From positions 1 through 64,000 of the forward strand of contig DAOUBT010000020.1 of assembly GCA_034432595.1 (NCBI GenBank): DNA of 64,000 bases, in the 5' to 3' direction. The position numbers and the translations under genes were made by a program. Origin of the DNA: DAOTZR01 sp034432595 (GTDB taxonomy: Bacteria > Chloroflexota > Anaerolineae > B4-G1 > SLSP01). The notes below the pieces were generated by a model that worked only from the letters and a program-made list of their open reading frames with translations, searched no databases and was not told where the DNA came from. Positions 61,729-64,000 of the stretch are shown here, piece by piece (positions within the stretch are counted from its first letter, which is position 1; each line of letters opens with the position of its first letter).

Positions 61729-63126
61729 ATGCGAGGTCAAGTCTGGTTGGTCGGCATCGGAGGAGCGCTCGTGCTGGGCGTGCTTTTGCTCGCTGCCGCC
61801 GCTCTGTCGCCACAATGGGGATGGGCGCGTCCCCTGATGGAGACGTTGCAGGAACAGGAACCCAACGACACCTGGGCGCAGGCGAATGCTTTGCCCGTGC
61901 CGGGCATCGTCGAAGGGGCACTGAACACGCTGGCGGATACGGATTTTTACACCATCACGGTGAGCGCTGGGGATGAGTTGAGCGCGGTGCTCACGGATTA
62001 CACGGCGGCGGCCTGGCTCACGCTCTACGATGCGCAGGCGCGTTACGTGACCGCGCAATCCTCTTCCTCCAATCACCGCGCCGAAATCCGCTGGACGGCG
62101 TTGGATGAGTTGTATTATCTGCGCGTGACGCGCGTCACGACCACAACGGGCTATACGCTGGAGGTGGTGCAAATCGCTCCCACACCTTCGCCCACGCCGA
62201 CGCGCACGCCCACGATGACGCCTACGCCCAATCCTCAGACGCCCACGCCGACCCCAACACCTTCCTGGTACAGGGGTTACGATGCTTACGAGCCAAACAA
62301 CAATTTTGATCAGGCGCCGTTGCTTGCACCGGGTGTCGCTTATTCGCTCAATTTTATCCCCTGGGTTAACTGGCCGGAGGATTACGATTTCTTCCGTTTG
62401 CGCGTGAAACGCGGGTTGATTTACACCTGCGAGACGTTCGATCTGGATAACGGACTGGATACAACCCTCACGTTGTACAGCGAACCGGACTTCAACAAGC
62501 AGCTCATGTACAACGACGATCGCGAGCGCGGCGATTTGAGCAGCCGCGTGGCTTATTACAGCACGTATTCCGGCTATCTTTACATTCTGGTGCGCACGTC
62601 AGATAAGCTCCTGCCGGAGGAGTATGAGCGCAGTCATTATCAGTTGCGCTGTAGTTATGCCGCGCCGGTAGTGCCTACGCCGCGTCCCACCACTGTCCCC
62701 ACGCAAACGCCGCGTCCCACGCAGACGCCGTCGCCGACGCAAACGCCGCAGCCGACCGGCACGCCGGGCGCGGGCGACGGGCCGGTGCAGCTCAGCGTCC
62801 GCCTGACGACGCGCCCCGCCGAGCCAACGCCTGAAGTTCTCGCGCCGCGCGCCGTGGCTGTGCTGGTGTACGTGGATGGCAATCAGGATGGGCAGGCGCA
62901 GAGCACGGAGGGCGTCAGCACGCTCTTCATCTGGGCAGCGGATGCGCGGACGGGGCAGGAGTTGGCGCGCGCCACCACCGACGCGGAGGGACGGGCGGTG
63001 CTCACGTTCGCAGGCGCGGCGCGGCTCGTCATCCCGGTGCTGGGCGTGGAGCGCTACGTGTCCGCGGATGTGACCCAACTCACCGTGCGGCTCACATCAC
63101 CCACCCTGCCGCAGCGCGTGCCTTAA
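61729..63126 (+). CDS. Secreted or anchored protein with two PPC domains and PT linkers
   Basis: 465 residues. N-terminal hydrophobic helix (~5-27). Two bacterial pre-peptidase C-terminal (PPC) domains: EQEPNDTWAQANAL...ADTDFYTITV (~41-150) and YEPNNNFDQAPLL...EDYDFFRLRV (~184-315), each followed by a Pro/Thr linker. A final ~110-residue beta domain has VYVDGNQDGQAQSTEGV (EF-hand-like Asp ladder) and DAEGRAVLTF. Likely a cell-surface adhesion or scaffold protein. Start at 61729 follows GGGAGG. The next gene follows after 11 bp. Confidence 0.82.
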   Translation: MRGQVWLVGIGGALVLGVLLLAAAALSPQWGWARPLMETLQEQEPNDTWAQANALPVPGIVEGALNTLADTDFYTITVSAGDELSAVLTDYTAAAWLTLYDAQARYVTAQSSSSNHRAEIRWTALDELYYLRVTRVTTTTGYTLEVVQIAPTPSPTPTRTPTMTPTPNPQTPTPTPTPSWYRGYDAYEPNNNFDQAPLLAPGVAYSLNFIPWVNWPEDYDFFRLRVKRGLIYTCETFDLDNGLDTTLTLYSEPDFNKQLMYNDDRERGDLSSRVAYYSTYSGYLYILVRTSDKLLPEEYERSHYQLRCSYAAPVVPTPRPTTVPTQTPRPTQTPSPTQTPQPTGTPGAGDGPVQLSVRLTTRPAEPTPEVLAPRAVAVLVYVDGNQDGQAQSTEGVSTLFIWAADARTGQELARATTDAEGRAVLTFAGAARLVIPVLGVERYVSADVTQLTVRLTSPTLPQRVP

Positions 63127-63137
63127 AGGAGGGTGCG

Positions 63138-64000
63138 ATGAGCGATTATTCTGATTTGATCCCTGCTCCGACGCCAGAACCGTCTCCCGCTCCCACCCCT
63201 GCGCCGCGCGCTTTCGATTGGCGGGATTGGCTGATGCCGGTGGTGGCGCTGGTGGCGATCGGCGTGCTGATTACCGTCGCGGCGTTGATCGTCCCGCGTT
63301 TGCGCCCGCAGCCCCACAGCGGGGACGGCTCGGCGCTTTTCCCCAAGCGGCTCACTTTCACGTCCCCCTTAGCGCCGCAGGCTTATACGCCGCTGCTGGC
63401 GGTGGAAGGGCAGGCACGTGTGCCGGCTATCCCGCGCGCGCTCGATGTGGCCGGTACGTCTTTTGTGGTGGTGCCGGTGCAGCCGGAATTGGGGCATTGG
63501 CCCGTGCCGGAGGATGCGCATCAGGCGGGGTGGCTGTACGGGACGCTGGTCAATTATGTGTTGGGTGCGCCTTATACGGAGGCGTCGGCTGCCCTGTTGC
63601 AGGGGCTTGATGCCTCGGCGGTGCTCACGTTAACGTTGGATAACGGGGTCGCGCTGACGTTCGGCTCGCCGCAGGTCGCCCTGCGCGCGCCGGAGGCCTC
63701 GCTTTGGGAGCAGCGGCAGCCGGGTCTGACGTTGGTGCTGCTCGGCGGGCCGGAAGGGGAGCAGCGCTGGGTGTTGCGCGCACCGTATCTCCCATCCACG
63801 GGGGTGTTGGTGGGACAGACGCAGGCCGTGGGGGAGGCGTTGCTCACGGTGACGCGCGTCGAGCTGGTGGAGCGCAAGCCGGAGCGCTATCTGGTGGTGG
63901 ATTATCAGCTCAGTCACAACGGGACGGAGGCGCTTGATCCGGCGCTCTTGACCCTGACGCTGGAGGATGGCAGCGGCGCGCGTTATCAGCCCGATGCGAC
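63138..64000 (+). CDS. Membrane protein with degenerate sortase-like domain (truncated by window end)
   Basis: At least 287 residues; the frame is open to the window end. ATG follows AAAGGAGGG. Residues 1-25 are Pro-rich and cytoplasmic, a transmembrane helix lies at ~32-54, and then comes a domain whose layout recalls class D/E sortases: WPVPEDAHQAGWLYGTLV, LTLTLDNGVALTFG, and LTLVLLGGPEGEQRWVLRA, where sortases have the His of AGH and the Cys of TC. Both catalytic residues are absent. A further beta domain begins near 215. Co-transcribed with the PPC protein. The sortase resemblance is by eye only. Confidence 0.7.
   Translation, partial: MSDYSDLIPAPTPEPSPAPTPAPRAFDWRDWLMPVVALVAIGVLITVAALIVPRLRPQPHSGDGSALFPKRLTFTSPLAPQAYTPLLAVEGQARVPAIPRALDVAGTSFVVVPVQPELGHWPVPEDAHQAGWLYGTLVNYVLGAPYTEASAALLQGLDASAVLTLTLDNGVALTFGSPQVALRAPEASLWEQRQPGLTLVLLGGPEGEQRWVLRAPYLPSTGVLVGQTQAVGEALLTVTRVELVERKPERYLVVDYQLSHNGTEALDPALLTLTLEDGSGARYQPDA

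Overview
The window looks like a chromosomal segment of a Chloroflexota bacterium (Anaerolineae or a related class); this is inference. The signs are: several membrane-anchored or secreted proteins with long Pro/Thr (TPTPTP) linkers (positions 36121-37858, 54363-56264, 61729-63126), a heliorhodopsin, a VanW/G5 protein, GroESL under a CIRCE element, a set of anaerobe-type genes (FeoABC, flavodiiron protein, formate-THF ligase, small ferredoxin), and a GC-rich sequence with no outer-membrane or LPS genes. I see no tRNA, rRNA, CRISPR array or transposase.

Layout. 1-2250: CIRCE-controlled groES-groEL. 2318-3127: a free-standing heliorhodopsin between two terminators. 3365-5572 (minus): a KAP-type P-loop NTPase fused to a formylglycine-enzyme-like (C-type-lectin fold) domain. 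5918-8545: ornithine aminotransferase and a flavodiiron O2/NO reductase. 8747-21031 (minus): a seven-gene operon resembling an anti-phage system: DUF499 ATPase, ASCH-domain protein, Zn-ribbon protein, DUF1156 DNA methylase, Phd antitoxin, PIN toxin and a PLD-SNF2 helicase. Three of its genes carry in-frame GC-rich palindromic repeats, seven in the methylase alone. 21373-24560: two secreted carbohydrate-active proteins (LamG-like, and an arabinofuranosidase-like glycoside hydrolase). 24917-29068: a 1383-residue CHAT protease-STAND NTPase-TPR protein. The first 29 kb is therefore rich in candidate immunity modules.

29205-30980: a TetR regulator and an NAD-dependent epimerase with a visible operator. 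30930-35811: a DtxR-type regulator with a perfect 22-bp operator, then feoA, feoB, a DMT-family exporter, a feoC-like Fe-S winged-helix protein and an ECF S component (Fe(II) uptake and a linked vitamin or metal transporter). 36121-40510: surface foldase lipoprotein, PT-linker protein, RsmI, ManA and a HAD phosphatase. 40643-43983 (minus): a serine-biosynthesis-like operon (class V aminotransferase, SerA, DUF1015) with a strong promoter and an approximately 250-nt leader. 44693-47044: DUF2085 membrane protein, 7Fe-type ferredoxin and a PHP phosphoesterase. 47464-53013: LacI regulator, an internally duplicated small protein, Fhs, FolD and an octopine-dehydrogenase-family protein (C1 metabolism). 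53255-64000: a membrane protein, VanW/G5 protein, ROK sugar kinase, a PolX with two altered polymerase aspartates, a UvrD/PcrA helicase translated from a leaderless-looking start, a PPC-domain surface protein, and a sortase-like membrane protein cut by the window end.

Several families of palindromic repeats run through the window, both between genes and inside reading frames. All protein identities come from reading motifs by eye; no database search was run.
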